Below, piece after piece: positions 43,264 through 53,273 of a stretch of DNA of 64,000 nucleotides. Origin of the DNA: Paraprevotella sp. (GTDB taxonomy: Bacteria; Bacteroidota; Bacteroidia; Bacteroidales; Bacteroidaceae); the NCBI GenBank assembly GCA_017937925.1, contig JAGBCQ010000017.1, positions 1 through 64,000 of the forward strand. The letters are read 5' to 3'. Position 1 is the stretch's first letter, and the number at the start of each line of letters is the position of its first letter. The position numbers were made by a program, and so were the translations under genes. Under the pieces are notes generated by a model that was not told the DNA's origin, did no database searches, and was given only the letters and a program-made list of their open reading frames with translations.

Positions 43264-44967
43264 ATGGCAAAAGAAAGAATAACAGGTGCGGAGGCTTTGA
43301 TGCGCTCTTTGGAAAATGAAGGTGTGAAAACACTTTTCGGATATCCCGGAGGTGCAATCATGCCAGTCTATGACGCATTATATGATCATAAAGACACGTT
43401 GTATCATGTTTTGGTGAGACATGAGCAAGGAGCTGTGCATGCAGCGCAAGGTTATGCCCGTGTTTCTGGTAAGGTTGGTTGTTCGATAGTAACAAGCGGA
43501 CCGGGAGCAACGAATACGATTACAGGTATTGCAGATGCAATGATTGATTCAACACCGGTGGTCGTAATATGCGGACAGGTGGGTACGTCCATGTTGGGAA
43601 CGGATGCTTTTCAAGAGGTCGATGTCGTGGGTATAACTCAACCAATCTCTAAATGGAGCTATCAGATTCGTCGTGCAGAGGATATTGCTTGGGCTGTGAG
43701 TCGTGCTTTTTATATAGCAAAAAGCGGACGCCCGGGACCGGTCGTTCTTGACTTTGCAAAAAATGCACAAACAGCAATGGTAGATTATGAACCACAACAA
43801 GTGGATTTCATCCGAAGCTATAATCCCGTACCGGAAATTGACATGGATGCGGTGCGTCAGGCAGCGCGTATGATAAATTCATCCGTAAAACCGTTCGTAT
43901 TAGTAGGACAAGGTGTGGAGCTAGGAAATGCTCGTCAAGAATTGAGAGCTTTTTTAGAAAAAGCACAGATACCTGCCGGTTGTACGATGTTAGGTCTTTC
44001 TGCATTACCTTCTGACCATCCATTGAATATGGGAATGTTGGGTATGCATGGCAACTTGGGACCAAATGTCATGACCAATCAGTGTGATTTGCTGATAGCT
44101 GTCGGTATGCGTTTCGATGACAGAGTGACAGGAAATTTGAAAAACTATGCTAAACAAGCTAAAGTTATTCACTTTGAAATTGACCCCTCTGAGATAAACA
44201 AGAACGTAAAGGTTAATCTCGCTGTTTTAGGAGATTGCAAGCAGACATTGGCTGCTGTTACAGAACTTTTGGAAGAAACAAAACATCAAAGTTGGATTGA
44301 CGGGTTCAAACCATACGCAGAAAAAGAATATAATAAGGTAATAAAGAAAGCACTTGAACCAAGTGAAGGACCGCTTTTGATGGGAGAAGTTGTGGCAAAA
44401 GTTAGCGAAGCTACTAATCACGAGGCTGTATTGGTTACAGATGTTGGACAAAATCAATTGTTTGGTTGTCGTTACTTCAGATTCAAGAAGGGACGTAGCA
44501 CAATCACGTCCGGTGGTTGTGGTACTATGGGATTTGGCTTACCTGCAGCGATTGGTGCTACATTTGGAGCGCCTGAAAGAACGGTTTGTATGTTCTGTGG
44601 AGATGGCGGTTTGCAAATGACAATTCAGGAGTTAGGAACCATCATGGAGCAGCAAGCACCTGTTAAGATAATTCTTCTTAACAACAACTATCTTGGTAAT
44701 GTGCGCCAATGGCAAGCAATGTTCTTCAATCATCGTTATTCGTTTACTCCTATGGCTAATCCGGATTACGAAATGATAGCAAAAGCGTATGGTATTCCGG
44801 TGCGCACGGTTATTGAACGAGGAGACCTAAATGACGCAATACAAGAAATGATAACGACAGACGGCCCATTCCTGTTGCAATGTGCCGTTATGGAAGAGGA
44901 TAATGTTCTTCCGATGACACCTCCCGGAGCGGATGTGGATGATATGTTGTTGGAAGTGGAAAATTAA
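43264..44967 (+). CDS. ilvB: Acetolactate synthase large subunit
   Basis: A 567-residue thiamine diphosphate enzyme that condenses pyruvate with pyruvate or 2-oxobutyrate, the first committed step to valine and isoleucine. Visible: the activating glutamate in RHEQGAVHAAQGYAR, the central FAD-binding domain, and the diphosphate-binding motif GDGGLQMTIQELGTIMEQ then NNNYLGNVRQWQ. Length normal. 23 bp before ilvN. Confidence 0.97.
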   Translation: MAKERITGAEALMRSLENEGVKTLFGYPGGAIMPVYDALYDHKDTLYHVLVRHEQGAVHAAQGYARVSGKVGCSIVTSGPGATNTITGIADAMIDSTPVVVICGQVGTSMLGTDAFQEVDVVGITQPISKWSYQIRRAEDIAWAVSRAFYIAKSGRPGPVVLDFAKNAQTAMVDYEPQQVDFIRSYNPVPEIDMDAVRQAARMINSSVKPFVLVGQGVELGNARQELRAFLEKAQIPAGCTMLGLSALPSDHPLNMGMLGMHGNLGPNVMTNQCDLLIAVGMRFDDRVTGNLKNYAKQAKVIHFEIDPSEINKNVKVNLAVLGDCKQTLAAVTELLEETKHQSWIDGFKPYAEKEYNKVIKKALEPSEGPLLMGEVVAKVSEATNHEAVLVTDVGQNQLFGCRYFRFKKGRSTITSGGCGTMGFGLPAAIGATFGAPERTVCMFCGDGGLQMTIQELGTIMEQQAPVKIILLNNNYLGNVRQWQAMFFNHRYSFTPMANPDYEMIAKAYGIPVRTVIERGDLNDAIQEMITTDGPFLLQCAVMEEDNVLPMTPPGADVDDMLLEVEN

Positions 44968-44990
44968 ATTAGAACGAAATCATAAAAGAT

Positions 44991-45608
44991 ATGGCAGAAC
45001 AACATAATGACTGCAATACATGCGGTAAGTGTAATGGAGCGCAGGCGAATTGTACTCAGCAAGAGCAGCAAACACTTTATACCATATTGATTTACTCAGA
45101 GAATATAGCCGGTTTGCTCAGTCAGATAACAGCGGTATTTACGCGTCGTCAAGTTAACATAGAGAGTTTGAATGTATGTGCTTCCTCAACGCCGGGTGTC
45201 CATAAATACACCATCACTTGTTATTGTGACGAGGAGATGGCAAAGATGCTGACTAAGCAGATTGAGAAAAAGATAGATGTTCTCCAAGCAAACTATTTTA
45301 CTGATGACGAGATTTTTATATTGGAAACGTCCTTACTGAAAATTTCAACGCCTAAAATGCTTGAGGACGCTACGGTGAGTAAGATAGTGCGTTTGCATGA
45401 TGCTCGCATCGTTGAAGTTAATCCGACATACGCAACAATTGAAAAGACCGGTATTACTGAAGATATACTTTCATTGTATAATAGTTTAAACGAATTGGGT
45501 GTTATTCTTCAGTTTGTACGTTCAGGAAGAATTTGTATCACTAAGAGTTATGTAGAACTTCTTGACGAGTATTTGACAGAGCGAGAAAGAAAGCGTTTGC
45601 AACATTAA
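44991..45608 (+). CDS. ilvN: Acetolactate synthase small subunit with Cys-rich N-terminus
   Basis: A 205-residue regulatory subunit. An ACT domain (about 31-105, LYTILIYSENIAGLLSQITAVFTRRQVNIESLNV) that senses valine is followed by a C-terminal ACT-like half. It is longer than compact IlvN (about 96) and IlvH (about 163). The first 27 residues are unusual, with C8, C11, C14 and C21 (CNTCGKC then C), a possible metal or redox site. 12 bp before the thioesterase gene. Confidence 0.93.
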   Translation: MAEQHNDCNTCGKCNGAQANCTQQEQQTLYTILIYSENIAGLLSQITAVFTRRQVNIESLNVCASSTPGVHKYTITCYCDEEMAKMLTKQIEKKIDVLQANYFTDDEIFILETSLLKISTPKMLEDATVSKIVRLHDARIVEVNPTYATIEKTGITEDILSLYNSLNELGVILQFVRSGRICITKSYVELLDEYLTERERKRLQH

Positions 45609-45620
45609 ACAAGCAATAAG

Positions 45621-46385
45621 ATGAAGGAAAAAGTAGGTTCATATACTTTACAAGTAGAACCATTTCATGTGGATTTCTCAGGAAAGTTGTTGATAGGAGT
45701 GCTCGGTAATCATTTCTTGAATTGTGCTGGCTATCATGCTAAAGAGCGCGGCTTCGGCATTGCAGAGATAAATGAAAGTAATTTTACTTGGGTGTTGTCG
45801 CGCTTGGCAATAGAGTTGAATGACCTCCCCAACCAATATGAAACGTTTACGATACAAACGTGGGTAGAGAATGTGTATCGTTTGTTCACGGATCGTAACT
45901 TCGCAGTTTACGACAAGGACAATAATGTATGCGGTTATGCCCGCTCAGTTTGGGCGATGATAAATATTGATACACGCAAACCAGCAGACCTTTTGACATT
46001 ACACGGCGGAAATATCGTAGATTATATAGAAACAGAAAAAAGTTGTCCGATAGAGAAACCGAGTCGCATCAAGGTTGGGAGTGCGATGCCAATGCGAACA
46101 ATAGAAACTTATTACAGTGATATAGATATCAATGGTCATGTTAATAGTATTAAGTACATAGAACATATCCTTGATTTATTCTCTAAAGATTGGTATAACA
46201 ATAAAAGAATTAAACGCTTTGAAATGGCTTATGTTGCTGAAACTTACTTCGGAGAGACGTTAAGTTTCTATCGCGATGAAGTAGAGGATGGCACATTTGA
46301 CATCGAAGTGCGCAAGAATGTCGGTGGAGAGGTGCCCGAAGGTGAATTGGTTTGCCGTAGTAAGGTGGTTTTTGTTAACAAATAG
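45621..46385 (+). CDS. Acyl-ACP thioesterase
   Basis: A 254-residue protein with two hotdog domains, the build of FatA/FatB-type acyl-ACP thioesterases that release fatty acids from acyl carrier protein. Signatures: FGIAEINESNFTWVLSRLAIELNDLP in the first half, and SDIDINGHVNSIKYIEHILDLF in the second, with the catalytic Asp/Asn/His set (D-I-N-G-H-V-N). Between ilvN and ilvC, it may tune branched-chain fatty acid supply, which starts from the same oxo acids. This pairing is common in Bacteroidales. Confidence 0.9.
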   Translation: MKEKVGSYTLQVEPFHVDFSGKLLIGVLGNHFLNCAGYHAKERGFGIAEINESNFTWVLSRLAIELNDLPNQYETFTIQTWVENVYRLFTDRNFAVYDKDNNVCGYARSVWAMINIDTRKPADLLTLHGGNIVDYIETEKSCPIEKPSRIKVGSAMPMRTIETYYSDIDINGHVNSIKYIEHILDLFSKDWYNNKRIKRFEMAYVAETYFGETLSFYRDEVEDGTFDIEVRKNVGGEVPEGELVCRSKVVFVNK

Positions 46386-46417
46386 CTACGAAACTTAGGC
46401 AAAACCAAATAATTTTG

Positions 46418-46425
46418 TATTTTTG
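46418..46425 (+). promoter_or_regulatory. Possible internal promoter before ilvC
   Basis: TATTTTTG lies 69 bp upstream of ilvC in the longest gap of the operon. A small hairpin (GCGAC-ACA-GTCGC, 46464-46476) lies 18 bp before the ATG. No TTTG partner. Confidence 0.45.
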
Positions 46426-46493
46426 CAATTGATTTAGTAACAAAACGAATTATTATTAAAAACGCGACACAGTCGCATAAAAACAAAAATAAA

Positions 46494-47537
46494 ATGGCAG
46501 AACTTAATTTTGGCGGTGTTATCGAGACAGTGATGACCCGTGAAGAGTTTCCTTTGGAAAAGGCTCGTGAAATTTTAAAGAATGAAACCATTGCGGTTTT
46601 AGGTTATGGAGTACAAGGTCCTGGACAGGCATGCAACTTGCGCGACAATGGTTTCAATGTAATCGTTGGACAACGTCCCGGAAAAACTTATGATAAGGCA
46701 GTAGCCGATGGTTGGGTTCCTGGTGAGACTTTGTTCTCACTAGAGGAAGCTGCTGAAAAAGGTACAATCGTTTGTATGTTGCTTTCTGATGCAGCGCAAA
46801 TGCAATTATGGCCCACAATCAAGCCTTATTTGACTGCAGGAAAAACACTTTACTTCTCTCATGGTTTCGCAATCAATTGGAGCGATCGCACCGGTGTGGT
46901 ACCTCCAACGGATATTGATGTTATTATGGTTGCACCTAAGGGTTCAGGTACTTCTTTGCGTACGATGTTCCTTGAAGGTCGTGGATTGAATTCATCTTAT
47001 GCAATCTATCAAGATGCAAGCGGTAAGGCTTTGGATAAGGTATTGGCATTTGGTATCGGTATCGGTTCTGGTTATATGTTTGAAACAACATTCAAGCGTG
47101 AGGCAACTTCAGACTTGACTGGTGAGCGTGGCTCTTTGATGGGTGCTATTCAGGGTTTGTTGTTGGCACAGTACGAGGTGTTACGTGAGAACGGACATAC
47201 TCCTTCAGAAGCTTTCAACGAGACTGTAGAGGAGTTGACACAATCATTGATGCCTTTGTTCGCAAAGAACGGTATGGATTGGATGTACGCAAACTGTTCA
47301 ACAACTGCTCAACGTGGTGCTTTGGATTGGATGGGTCCTTTCCATGATGCGATTAAACCGGTAGTTGAGAAATTGTACCATAGTGTAGTGACAGGTAACG
47401 AGGCTCAAATCTCTATCGATTCTAACTCTAAACCTGACTATCGCGTTAAGTTGGAAGCAGAGCTGAAAGCATTGCACGATAGTGAAATGTGGCGCACAGC
47501 AGAAACAGTTCGTCAGTTGCGTCCTGAGAACAACTAA
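46494..47537 (+). CDS. ilvC: Ketol-acid reductoisomerase
   Basis: A 347-residue NAD(P)H-dependent enzyme that isomerises and reduces acetolactate, the second step of the pathway. The Rossmann loop GYGVQGPGQACNLRDNG and catalytic region (MVAPKGSGTSLR, EATSDLTGERGSLMGAIQG) are present. Class I length. It closes the operon and is followed by a terminator. Confidence 0.96.
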   Translation: MAELNFGGVIETVMTREEFPLEKAREILKNETIAVLGYGVQGPGQACNLRDNGFNVIVGQRPGKTYDKAVADGWVPGETLFSLEEAAEKGTIVCMLLSDAAQMQLWPTIKPYLTAGKTLYFSHGFAINWSDRTGVVPPTDIDVIMVAPKGSGTSLRTMFLEGRGLNSSYAIYQDASGKALDKVLAFGIGIGSGYMFETTFKREATSDLTGERGSLMGAIQGLLLAQYEVLRENGHTPSEAFNETVEELTQSLMPLFAKNGMDWMYANCSTTAQRGALDWMGPFHDAIKPVVEKLYHSVVTGNEAQISIDSNSKPDYRVKLEAELKALHDSEMWRTAETVRQLRPENN

Positions 47538-47569
47538 GAACTTGACAGAGGAATCTGTCAGTATAGGAT

Positions 47570-47598
47570 AAAGGTTGAGTTATTGCTCAACCTTTTTT
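47570..47598 (+). terminator. Terminator of the ilv operon
   Basis: AAAGGTTGAG pairs with CTCAACCTTT, followed by TTTTG. It lies 33 bp after the ilvC stop. Confidence 0.9.
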
Positions 47599-47740
47599 GT
47601 TTTCATAAAGTAATAATCTAATCCTTAAAAATATTGTGGCGCGCTATGCTTCTTTTAATGCACCAACTAATAGCCCACACTCATATAATAAGGTGTATGA
47701 TAATGTATTCGTAAAAGTTATTCAGTTAGTGCATTTACTC

Positions 47741-47784
47741 ATAAAAATGATATGCGCCTTGAACTGCTGTTCAAAGCGCATATC
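47741..47784 (-). terminator. Terminator of the ppiD-like gene
   Basis: GATATGCGC-TTGAAC pairs with GTTCAA-GCGCATATC; on the minus strand ATTTTTATG follows. It lies 26 bp after the stop codon. Confidence 0.88.
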
Positions 47785-47809
47785 GTATATTTACAAAGTT
47801 TATTTCTTC

Positions 47810-49957
47810 TTAGTAGAAAATGTAGCGGTTGTCTTCTACTTCTGCTTTTTCGTAAAGTTCGTTAATGAAACGGCTGGCACCACGTAAGTTCATTGTTTCT
47901 TGTTGGGTAGTTTCTTTCTTGATATCGAAAGTTTCAGCTGTTTTGTTCTTACCGATTACTTGTACGGTGTATACACCGCCATTACCTTTCACCGGACCGG
48001 CAAAGTTGTTTACTTCTGTTTTTGCAGTGATAGCACTTATGATAGGTTCACTTGCACCAGTCTTAACGATGAAAGTAAGAGAGTTAAATGTAACGTGCTT
48101 GATGGTGTCTGTTACGATACCTTCAACCTTCATAGCGTCAGCAAGACTCTTTACGTTAGCTAGTTTCTCAATGAGAAGTTCTGCTTTTTTATCTTTAATG
48201 ACCTCTTGAGTCAAATAGTCTTTAACATCTTCTAATTTGCGGTAACCCTCTTTGTGAATGCCGGTTAGTATAACCACTAACATGTGGTCGTTGTTGCCAC
48301 ATTCGTAGAGAGGTGATACGTCGCCCACTTCTGTATCTTCATTGAATACCCATCTAAGAACGTCGCGAGTACTCTTTACTCCGGCAACAGAGTGTTCATT
48401 GCTGAACATATCTTTACGCTCTTGAAGATTGTAACCTTCTTTCAGTGCATTAGCCTCAATGTCTTCTTGAGACGGGTTAGAGGCAATAAAGTGACTGAAG
48501 TCATTATATGCCTTAGCATAGGTTTCTTTACTGAATTCAATCGGACGCTTTATGACAGCTACATCATATTTGGTTATCATAGCGCGACGGTCAGTTACTT
48601 GTGCTATGATGCAACCTTGTGCAAAGTCAATTTTCTCAAATTTGTTGATAGGCGCATTAGTGATAGTTTTGATGAACTTCAAGTTATCTTCACTCATGAT
48701 AGCTCCTTCGTAGTCGCGAGAAGTAATCCAAGTTTTTTCTCCTGTTTGGTTGTATTTCTTTGCGATAGAGTCAAAAGCAATACCACTGTTCAATGCTGTC
48801 ATTATGCTGTCTGCAGTCTTTTCAATAGCCTCCATGTCTGCACCACTTACCTGAATTTGACGAAGTTGAATAGAATCAGGAGCGGTTACTTTGGCATTCA
48901 TCTTAATGATGTTCATAGTGTTGTCACCTGCATTAAAGTAAGGTTGTTTTATTTCGCCTACTGCCAAGGTGTCAAAACTTGCTGAAATATCTGTTGGGAA
49001 AATGTTCTTGCTGACAGGTAAAACGCTGTATGAGATTGTAGAACCGCTCTCACGTACAATTTTAGCGATGTCGCCACCGGCAGCTAAAGCTTGAGCAGTT
49101 TCTTCCATTTCCTTATCTAAGGCTGCTTTATCCTCAGCGCTTGCTTTAACTTGAATATCGATGAACTTAATGTCACGACTTTCGGCAAGTTGTTTGAATG
49201 TTTCCTTTTGCTGGTTGTATTTAACCTTCAAATCGTTTTCTTCAACCTGAACGTCATTGTCGTTGATTGTTGAGTAAGGAAGTGCTGCGATAACAATGTC
49301 GCTTTCGTTAGTACGATTACCAAATACCGCGTTGGCTGTGATTTTGTTTGTCAAAAGTGACTTTGCCAAAAGAGTTTGATATTTTTCATTTAGAGTCTCT
49401 TGACGAAGTGATTTCTCGATGAACATCCAGAAGTTGTAAAGTCCGTTGTAATACTCAATGTACTCCAGTGGCATTTGAGCGTTGTTCTTCATAGCTTCGT
49501 AGTCTGCGAGGAATTTCTTCAAAAGATTTGCATCAAAGCGTCCTGTCTGTTCGTTTCTGAACGGAGTCTGCATCAACAAAGGACTAGTGCCGGCAGTAAT
49601 GATAGATTGAATTTCAGCGTCAGTTACTGTCAATCCTAGTTTGTCAGCTTCTTTTTCTAAAAGTTTATTGTTGACATAAGCGCTCCATACTTGGTCGCGG
49701 ATTTGTGCAATTTGCTCATCGTTGACAGCTGAGTTACCACTTGTAAATTTCACAACGTCAAGGTACTCGTCCACTAAGTCTTGAAACTCGTGTACGGATA
49801 CACCTTCACCGTAAACTTCTCCTACTTGTTGTCTGCTCTCATTGGTAGCAGATTGAATGGAACGCATCGCTTCTTCTGCGATAAATGCGAAAAGTGCCAA
49901 GCCGAGTATGATAACCAGCAATGGACCTTTTGATCTGATTTTTTGTAATGTTGCCAT
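47810..49957 (-). CDS. PpiD-like periplasmic folding chaperone/peptidyl-prolyl isomerase
   Basis: A 715-residue inner-membrane-anchored protein: one N-terminal helix (about 11-31), SurA-N-like helices (about 35-190, VGEVYGEGVSVHEFQDLVDEYL), a parvulin-like region (about 345-450, LRQIQVSGADMEAIEKTADSIMTAL) and a long C-terminal part. This is the layout of PpiD, which holds and folds outer-membrane and periplasmic proteins. The parvulin segment is diverged, so isomerase activity is uncertain. It follows the CNNM-type gene by 99 bp. Confidence 0.9.
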   Translation of the reverse strand: MATLQKIRSKGPLLVIILGLALFAFIAEEAMRSIQSATNESRQQVGEVYGEGVSVHEFQDLVDEYLDVVKFTSGNSAVNDEQIAQIRDQVWSAYVNNKLLEKEADKLGLTVTDAEIQSIITAGTSPLLMQTPFRNEQTGRFDANLLKKFLADYEAMKNNAQMPLEYIEYYNGLYNFWMFIEKSLRQETLNEKYQTLLAKSLLTNKITANAVFGNRTNESDIVIAALPYSTINDNDVQVEENDLKVKYNQQKETFKQLAESRDIKFIDIQVKASAEDKAALDKEMEETAQALAAGGDIAKIVRESGSTISYSVLPVSKNIFPTDISASFDTLAVGEIKQPYFNAGDNTMNIIKMNAKVTAPDSIQLRQIQVSGADMEAIEKTADSIMTALNSGIAFDSIAKKYNQTGEKTWITSRDYEGAIMSEDNLKFIKTITNAPINKFEKIDFAQGCIIAQVTDRRAMITKYDVAVIKRPIEFSKETYAKAYNDFSHFIASNPSQEDIEANALKEGYNLQERKDMFSNEHSVAGVKSTRDVLRWVFNEDTEVGDVSPLYECGNNDHMLVVILTGIHKEGYRKLEDVKDYLTQEVIKDKKAELLIEKLANVKSLADAMKVEGIVTDTIKHVTFNSLTFIVKTGASEPIISAITAKTEVNNFAGPVKGNGGVYTVQVIGKNKTAETFDIKKETTQQETMNLRGASRFINELYEKAEVEDNRYIFY

Positions 49958-50056
49958 TGATTAGATGTTTTTATATTGTTTTTCTTTTTTACGTTTTAAG
50001 CGCACGAAGTTACGAATTTCTTTGCATATATGGGGTATATTTGCCTTAAAAAATGG

Positions 50057-51322
50057 TTATTCCGCAATTTTCAGTCGAACGAGCTCTATTTTTGTCGTTG
50101 TGTTTTTGATTATTTTAAACTCCAAATTGTCAAACTTCACAACTTCGTTGAGTTTGGGGAAACTTTGATGACGGTGAAGTATCAAACCATTTACCGTGAC
50201 ATATTCATCCGATTCTGGAAGTGAGATATTCAGTAATTCATTAGCTTTTTCAACTTCCAATCGACCGGAGATAACATACTCGTTCGGGTTGATTTGTTTT
50301 GCGATATAGTTTGTATTATCGTGTTCATCTTCGATTTCACCAAATATTTCTTCAACCAAGTCCTCCAATGTAACCAAACCGGATGTACCGCCAAACTCAT
50401 CAACAACAATAGCAATAGATTTCTTCTGTTGCATGAATTTCTGCATGAGTTTTTGTGCCGGCATGGTCTCAGGTACAATAGGAATTTCGCGGATGTGTTT
50501 GCTCCAGTCCGTTGGGTTGTTGAACATTTCTGACGAGTGAATAAACCCTATGACATGGTCGATGTCTTCTTCGTACACGATGATTTTTGAGATACCACTT
50601 TCAATGAACAAACTCTTTAATGTCTCAATTGAAGCAGAGGCTTCTACCGCTTCAATCTCAGTTCGTGGTATCATACAGTCACGCACCTTAACTTCTGAAA
50701 AACTTAAGGCATTCCTGAATATCTTGATTTCATCTGTTATTCGCTTCTCGTCTTGAGTTGATTCAATGCTTGACTGAATCAAATTGTCTAAGTCAATCTT
50801 CGTAAATGCTTGTTCTGATGCAGTTTTGTTAATCTGTAACCCAAACAAATGTAGAATGCCTCGCGATAAAGCACTCGTGAATTTAGAGATTGGATATAAA
50901 ATGATATAGATGATGAATGCAGGGACTGCAAAAGTCCTAAGCATTAGGTTGGGATTGACTTTAAATAAGGTTTTAGGGAGGAATTCACCGGTTACTAAAA
51001 CGATGAGTGTTGAAATCAGCGTTTGTAATGTAACTTGTGCACCTTCATTATGGATGTTGATGGGCTCTAACAGGAACGTATTGATAACTTCTGCCATCAA
51101 AATACCGTAAACGACCAATGCGATATTGTTACCAACCAATATTGTTGATATGAAGTCGTTGGGACGATTATAAAATATAGAAAGAATCTTAGATGTTAAG
51201 TTTTCATTGTTTTTGTCCAATTCCGCCCTAAGCTTATTGGAAGAAACGAAAGCGATTTCCATCCCGGAGAAAAAAGCCGAGAATAGGAGGATGATAATGA
51301 TTTCTATAATAGTTAATGTCAT
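50057..51322 (-). CDS. CNNM/CorC-type (GldE-like) membrane protein
   Basis: A 421-residue inner-membrane protein: DUF21/CNNM transmembrane domain (about 1-175), two CBS domains (about 195-320, [23 protein letters not shown] and [24 protein letters not shown]), then a CorC/HlyC domain (about 335-421). Members act in magnesium or other cation efflux; in Bacteroidetes the nearest family is GldE of gliding/T9SS clusters. Overlaps the lptC end by 4 bp, so translation is coupled. Confidence 0.9.
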   Translation of the reverse strand: MTLTIIEIIIILLFSAFFSGMEIAFVSSNKLRAELDKNNENLTSKILSIFYNRPNDFISTILVGNNIALVVYGILMAEVINTFLLEPINIHNEGAQVTLQTLISTLIVLVTGEFLPKTLFKVNPNLMLRTFAVPAFIIYIILYPISKFTSALSRGILHLFGLQINKTASEQAFTKIDLDNLIQSSIESTQDEKRITDEIKIFRNALSFSEVKVRDCMIPRTEIEAVEASASIETLKSLFIESGISKIIVYEEDIDHVIGFIHSSEMFNNPTDWSKHIREIPIVPETMPAQKLMQKFMQQKKSIAIVVDEFGGTSGLVTLEDLVEEIFGEIEDEHDNTNYIAKQINPNEYVISGRLEVEKANELLNISLPESDEYVTVNGLILHRHQSFPKLNEVVKFDNLEFKIIKNTTTKIELVRLKIAE

Positions 51323-51966
51323 GATTGTCGGTTTTTTGTGGGTGCGGGACGTGTTGCTGTAGTGTCGCTCTCAGTCGCTTTACTATCATTTTTGAATGGC
51401 GTTTCCGCATTGGCATTCGTTACTGTGTAGCGGGTCATTTGTTCGTTCGACCTGAAATTATATCCTTGCAGAAATTCATTAGGTTTTCGAATAGTCATGA
51501 ACATGTTTGAATACATTTCATGTTTGTCCATATCCCAAAAGAGCTCTTCACTTGTAAATACGGTCCCCTCTTGATTTCTGATATTTACTCTTCCTCGTAA
51601 TTCCCATAGTTTCTGATTATGGCAATAGGCAGTGTCTGATTGTACGTACCAATCAACGTGGAAAGTGGAGTCAAATTTCTCCATAAAGATGCCTTTGACA
51701 AATGTCCATAGCGGTGGGTTCGTCGTATTGTAGATGTCCCATTGCTCTGCGATGATTTTGTAGCGAATGACGCCGGAATCGGAAATCAGTGTTGAAATGC
51801 CATACGATTGTAGGAAAGGTAAAGAGTCGTTTTCGTTGATGGCTTCAGCACGTTGCTTTTCTTCGGACGAACAAGATAAAACAAACATAGCAGTTACGAA
51901 TAAAGTAGCTGCAATCTGTGTAAATTGTCTTAAAAAGGACGTATTTGTTTGTCTTGCTTCTTGCAT
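51319..51966 (-). CDS. lptC: LPS export protein LptC
   Basis: A 215-residue lipoprotein-like LptC: signal/anchor ending in LSCSS, then the beta-jellyroll (YGISTLISDSGVIRYKIIAEQWDIY, LRGRVNIRNQEGTVFTSEELFWDMDKHEMYSN) that bridges the inner-membrane LPS exporter to LptA. The ATG at 51966 overlaps the preceding stop as TAATG, a strong argument for this start over 51993. The tail is low-complexity. Fits an envelope gene cluster. Confidence 0.88.
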   Translation of the reverse strand: MQEARQTNTSFLRQFTQIAATLFVTAMFVLSCSSEEKQRAEAINENDSLPFLQSYGISTLISDSGVIRYKIIAEQWDIYNTTNPPLWTFVKGIFMEKFDSTFHVDWYVQSDTAYCHNQKLWELRGRVNIRNQEGTVFTSEELFWDMDKHEMYSNMFMTIRKPNEFLQGYNFRSNEQMTRYTVTNANAETPFKNDSKATESDTTATRPAPTKNRQS

Positions 51967-53273
51967 TATTGAATCTTCCACTTCATGAACCATCTCTCGT
52001 TAAACGTGATACCGATATTGAGTCTGAGATAGTTTTCTGTTATTAAAGATGAATGTTCAGGTTTTGCTTTCACCCATTGAAAAGCGACATTTACCAATGA
52101 ACGACTGGATGGGTTGTTGGATACAGGTAAACTAAAACCTGCGGACAAGCTGAACTCTTGTGGCCCATTGTAACCATTTACCTTATAATATGGTGTTGAG
52201 TAGGATGCTCCCAAACAATATCGCACGCGTCTTAAATACTTGTTGCTATATTTGTCCGGCTGGAACTCTCCGCCGACTGTTACTTTAGTCTGATTTTGAT
52301 AGTTCTCGTTTGTACTGACAAATTTATCTCCGATGATTTGTGGAACATTGCATTCTCCCCATCTTTGATGTGTCACGTCAACACCGATTTTCCATTGGTC
52401 TTTATGGCTCCATGACAAACCTCCTCCAAATGACATCGGGAGTTCAAAAGCATTTTCAATGTGGGTTTGAGTCGTGTCGCCGGAGTTGATGTAATTGTAA
52501 CAATGCGCCGGAGATTTGATTGTATGCCCGATGCCGTATGTTGCACCTAATGTCAATACATCATTCTTACCTATTTTAATAGGGTACTGCGCACCGATGT
52601 CTATCTTGTATGATGATAGATCTGCGTCAATGTCCCTACGTAGTCCGTTGCTGGAAGCCATTTCCTTTCCATTCTCATAAAATGATTGTACGATACTTTG
52701 GTCGTATTTTCCCCAGATATAACCGATGTTAGCGCCGATGGAAAGGTCTGCTACCGGATTCCATCCTAGTCCGACAAATGCTTCATGAATACCGCCGTCT
52801 CCGGAATAGGTAATACTCTGTTCTATTCGATTCCCACTATTAAAAGACGAGTTGATGTATTTTTTTTCGGAGAAGTTGTACCCAATAGATGAATATGGGA
52901 TAAATCCGAAAGTGAATCCTAAACCGGAACGTATGCGGAATCCTCCGTGTATGTAGTCTAATGCCGTATTATGTGCACTAGTACTTTGCCCGTTGCTTTT
53001 AAAACTTGTTCTTTGCAATGACATTCCTACGTCAAAGATGAATGATAAAGAATCAATGGCTGAATAAGAAGCCGGGTTCTGACTGTTCAATTGTCTACCA
53101 TCCCTAAAACCTAGAGCAACTCCTCCCATGCCTTTGTTAAAACCTTGTGAACGCTCTTTTAATAGCCCCAATCCAAATCGTGAATATGGTGAGTTTGTTC
53201 CGTTGGTTTGTGCATACAAACAAGATGTTGCTACCAATAGCAACATACATATAATGTGTTTATAATAACTCAT
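51966..53273 (-). CDS. Outer-membrane beta-barrel protein
   Basis: A 435-residue exported protein: signal peptide (about 1-21, SCLYAQ) then strands typical of FadL/OmpP1-like barrels (NSPYSRFGLGLLKERSQGFNKGMGGVALGFRDG, LDYIHGGFRIRSGLGFTFGFIPYSSIGYNF), ending in an aromatic strand. Probably a transport or assembly barrel; substrate unknown. Overlaps coaX by 14 bp and lptC by 1 bp, so the four genes form one coupled operon. Confidence 0.82.
   Translation of the reverse strand: MSYYKHIICMLLLVATSCLYAQTNGTNSPYSRFGLGLLKERSQGFNKGMGGVALGFRDGRQLNSQNPASYSAIDSLSFIFDVGMSLQRTSFKSNGQSTSAHNTALDYIHGGFRIRSGLGFTFGFIPYSSIGYNFSEKKYINSSFNSGNRIEQSITYSGDGGIHEAFVGLGWNPVADLSIGANIGYIWGKYDQSIVQSFYENGKEMASSNGLRRDIDADLSSYKIDIGAQYPIKIGKNDVLTLGATYGIGHTIKSPAHCYNYINSGDTTQTHIENAFELPMSFGGGLSWSHKDQWKIGVDVTHQRWGECNVPQIIGDKFVSTNENYQNQTKVTVGGEFQPDKYSNKYLRRVRYCLGASYSTPYYKVNGYNGPQEFSLSAGFSLPVSNNPSSRSLVNVAFQWVKAKPEHSSLITENYLRLNIGITFNERWFMKWKIQ

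Noticed and set aside
47636-47887. An 83-codon plus-strand frame after ilvC
   Set aside because: It runs through the terminator of the ppiD-like gene and into that gene's antisense strand.
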